Origin: Dehalococcoidia bacterium | GTDB lineage: Bacteria; Chloroflexota; Dehalococcoidia; Dehalococcoidales; E44-bin46 | NCBI GenBank assembly: GCA_020343755.1 | Contig: CP070810.1 | Location: forward strand, 385,641-392,325 | Reading direction: 5' to 3' | Length of the DNA: 6,685 nucleotides | In this document: positions 5,424 to 6,685 of the stretch, piece after piece | Layout of the letters: each line of letters starts with the position of its first letter | How positions within the stretch are numbered: the stretch's first letter is position 1 | Position numbers and translations under genes: made by a program | Notes under the pieces: model-generated | Database searches by the model: none | Seen by the model: the letters and a program-made list of their open reading frames with translations, nothing else | Told to the model about the DNA's origin: nothing

Positions 5424-6530
5424 ATGGCTATTGGAATTCTATATCGGGAGGAATTAAAAGAATACGACTTCGGGCCGGGTCACTCTTTTCGGGGAGACCG
5501 CTATGAATTATTCCCTCGGTTTGTAAAGGACCATCTACCCGAGGATGATAATTACCGAATCTTAGAATCGGAACCAGCGAGTGACCAAGATTTGCTCCTA
5601 ATTTCCGACAAAGACTATATCGACTTTACCAGGGAATACTATAAAGCAGCTAACTTGGGTTTAAGCTACCCGGGGCGCTTCTCCAGATTTCATAGTGGGG
5701 ATAATCTACCCATCGGCAGACCGGGGAAACTGGAAGAGGCAGCCAGGCTTATTATCGGGCAAGCGAAAACGGCCTGCGAGTTAGTTCAAGAGGGCAAATT
5801 TAAGAAGGTAGTGTCCATAGGTGGTGGGATGCACCATGCCAAACCTTCTTATGGTGAAGGATTCTGTATATATAACGATGTTGCTTTCTGCGCTCTATAT
5901 CTAATGAAGGCACATAAATTGGATAGAATCCTTATCCTAGATACCGATGCTCACGCTGGGAATGGAACAGCTGAGTATTTCTATCACGACCCGAGGGTGT
6001 TATTTATTGACCTGCACCAGGACCCGAGGACTCTATACCCTGGAACCGGCTTCGTTCACCAAATGGGACACGGCAAAGGAGAAGGCTTTACCGTCAATGT
6101 TCCACTGCCAGTTAATGCTGGCTATGATTCTTATCAATTGGTTTTCCAGTCCATAGTGCAGCCATTAACCCGGGAATTCAAACCTCAAATTATTATCCGA
6201 AATGGTGGTTCAGACCCCCACGCCAATGATGGGCTTACCAGTCTGGGGTTACTGATGCCGGGCTTCAGGATGATAGGGGAAAAAGTCAGCGACATGGCCA
6301 AGGTATGTGATGATAAGGTTATCGACTTGATTGCCTCCGGTTACAACAAGAGGGTGTTACCATATGCTTGGCTAGCTTTGATTGCTGGGCTGGCAGGTAT
6401 CGAGCTTGAAATAGAAGAGCCAGAGCCTGTCTTTCAAGGCTACGGGACAGACTTGGCTTTTAAGCAGACCGAGCAGGTCATAGCCGAGATTAGGCATAGA
6501 TTCAAAGACTATTGGACATGTTTTGGCTAA
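5424..6530 (+). CDS. Histone deacetylase family (AcuC/class I-like) zinc hydrolase
   Basis: This 368-residue protein spans a complete arginase/deacetylase-fold domain. Such enzymes remove acetyl or other acyl groups from lysine side chains, polyamines or related amines in the cytoplasm. Landmarks in order: GPGHSFRGDR (17-26) at the N-terminal pocket loop; SGDNLPIGRPG (91-101); SIGGGMHHAK (131-140) with the His137/His138 general base pair; DTDAHAGNGT (173-182) with zinc ligands Asp175 and His177; GGSDPHANDGL (261-271) with zinc ligand Asp264; and SGYN (305-308) with transition-state Tyr307. All metal ligands and catalytic residues are present. Position 178 is Ala where most relatives have a second His. 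The GGGMHHAK and PGTG blocks are closest to class I/AcuC proteins. AAGGAG lies 5 bases before the ATG. It probably shares a transcript with the metallopeptidase-like gene. The native substrate (AcuC-like acetyl-CoA synthetase, acetylpolyamine or another acylated protein) is not determined. Confidence 0.92.
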   Translation: MAIGILYREELKEYDFGPGHSFRGDRYELFPRFVKDHLPEDDNYRILESEPASDQDLLLISDKDYIDFTREYYKAANLGLSYPGRFSRFHSGDNLPIGRPGKLEEAARLIIGQAKTACELVQEGKFKKVVSIGGGMHHAKPSYGEGFCIYNDVAFCALYLMKAHKLDRILILDTDAHAGNGTAEYFYHDPRVLFIDLHQDPRTLYPGTGFVHQMGHGKGEGFTVNVPLPVNAGYDSYQLVFQSIVQPLTREFKPQIIIRNGGSDPHANDGLTSLGLLMPGFRMIGEKVSDMAKVCDDKVIDLIASGYNKRVLPYAWLALIAGLAGIELEIEEPEPVFQGYGTDLAFKQTEQVIAEIRHRFKDYWTCFG

Positions 6531-6586
6531 AAGCCCATAATAAACTGCATCGCTGCCATTTTGGGTAAGTTAACCATAGAGTGAAA

Positions 6587-6608
6587 CTGTAAAGAAAGAA
6601 GTTTACAG
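6587..6608. repeat. Inverted repeat reaching into the lipoprotein gene's ribosome binding site
   Basis: CTGTAAA (6587-6593) and TTTACAG (6602-6608) are perfect 7-base arms around an 8-base purine loop. The right arm shares its last two bases with the AGGAGG site at 6607-6612. It could be a weak RNA hairpin near the ribosome binding site or a DNA operator. The rest of the 88-base gap 6531-6618 shows no convincing promoter or terminator. Confidence 0.5.
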
Positions 6609-6618
6609 GAGGCAAGGG

Positions 6619-6685
6619 ATGAGGGTTACCGGGCTTTTGGTAGTAGCAGTGCTGTCTCTTCTAGGAGCATGTACCCCGGCCCCCA
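6619..6685 (+). CDS. Lipoprotein, N-terminus only (cut by right edge)
   Basis: An ATG at 6619 opens 22 codons before the window ends, reading MRVTGLLVVAVLSLLGAC then TPAP. This is a classic lipoprotein signal peptide: Arg2, a hydrophobic core, and lipobox LGAC with Cys18 as the lipid-modified residue. The mature protein would be anchored on the outer face of the cytoplasmic membrane. AGGAGG (6607-6612) sits 6 bases before the start, which makes a real gene very likely despite its short visible length. It follows the deacetylase-like gene by 88 bases on the same strand, with an inverted repeat just before its ribosome binding site. Mature function cannot be told; many such proteins are solute-binding or surface proteins. 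Confidence 0.78.
   Translation, partial: MRVTGLLVVAVLSLLGACTPAP

Noticed and set aside
5947..6156. 69-codon rightward frame within the deacetylase-like gene
   Set aside because: It overlaps the zinc-binding core of a real enzyme in another frame and lacks a ribosome binding site.
6520..6545. Possible terminator GGCT-AAA-AGCC after the deacetylase-like gene
   Set aside because: The stem is only four pairs, overlaps the stop codon region and has no T-run.
1..6685. CRISPR array, tRNA, rRNA or insertion sequence
   Set aside because: No regularly spaced repeats, cloverleaf pattern, rRNA-like sequence, transposase or terminal inverted repeats were noticed; the window is almost fully used by the genes listed.

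Overview
The window looks like ordinary chromosomal DNA from an uncultured bacterium. Gene density is high, base composition is roughly balanced, start codons are ATG or GTG, and most genes have strong purine-rich ribosome binding sites. The style of several proteins (a tandem VOC protein with repeated GIGPW motifs, a nitroreductase with a TQCW motif, an AcuC/class I-like deacetylase) suggests Chloroflexota, perhaps Dehalococcoidia. That placement is from memory of protein families only; no rRNA or other marker is present to prove it.

Layout: seven genes read leftward and three read rightward, diverging from an intergenic region at about 4795-4945. Leftward, starting from the divergence point, there is a two-domain VOC/glyoxalase-fold protein with its own promoter. 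Then comes a three-gene cluster: an XerC-type tyrosine recombinase, a small basic tail-anchored membrane protein, and protein-L-isoaspartate O-methyltransferase (pcm). A second cluster follows: a nitroreductase, a DUF350-like four-helix membrane protein, and an exported transglutaminase-like protein cut by the left edge. Rightward there is a small HEXXH zinc metallopeptidase-like protein, an AcuC/class I histone-deacetylase-like hydrolase, and the first 22 codons of a lipoprotein cut by the right edge.

How the genes may work together: most are housekeeping or maintenance functions (chromosome dimer resolution, repair of damaged aspartyl residues, flavin redox chemistry). The rightward pair joins two putative zinc hydrolases that could act on proteins or acetylated amines; their partnership is inferred from adjacency only. 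The DUF350-like and transglutaminase-like genes are 4 bases apart and may form an envelope pair.

The most notable non-coding feature is the divergent promoter region. The leftward promoter (TTGACA-16-TAAAAT) carries a perfect ATGGCT/AGCCAT palindrome inside its spacer. The rightward promoter (TTGACA-17-TACAAT) has its -35 box inside a perfect GGTGTCA/TGACACC palindrome. These look like operators. Also notable is an 84-base near-identical DNA segment shared by the two otherwise diverged VOC domains, which suggests recent gene conversion. I see no mobile element, CRISPR array, tRNA or rRNA, and no clearly novel multi-gene system.
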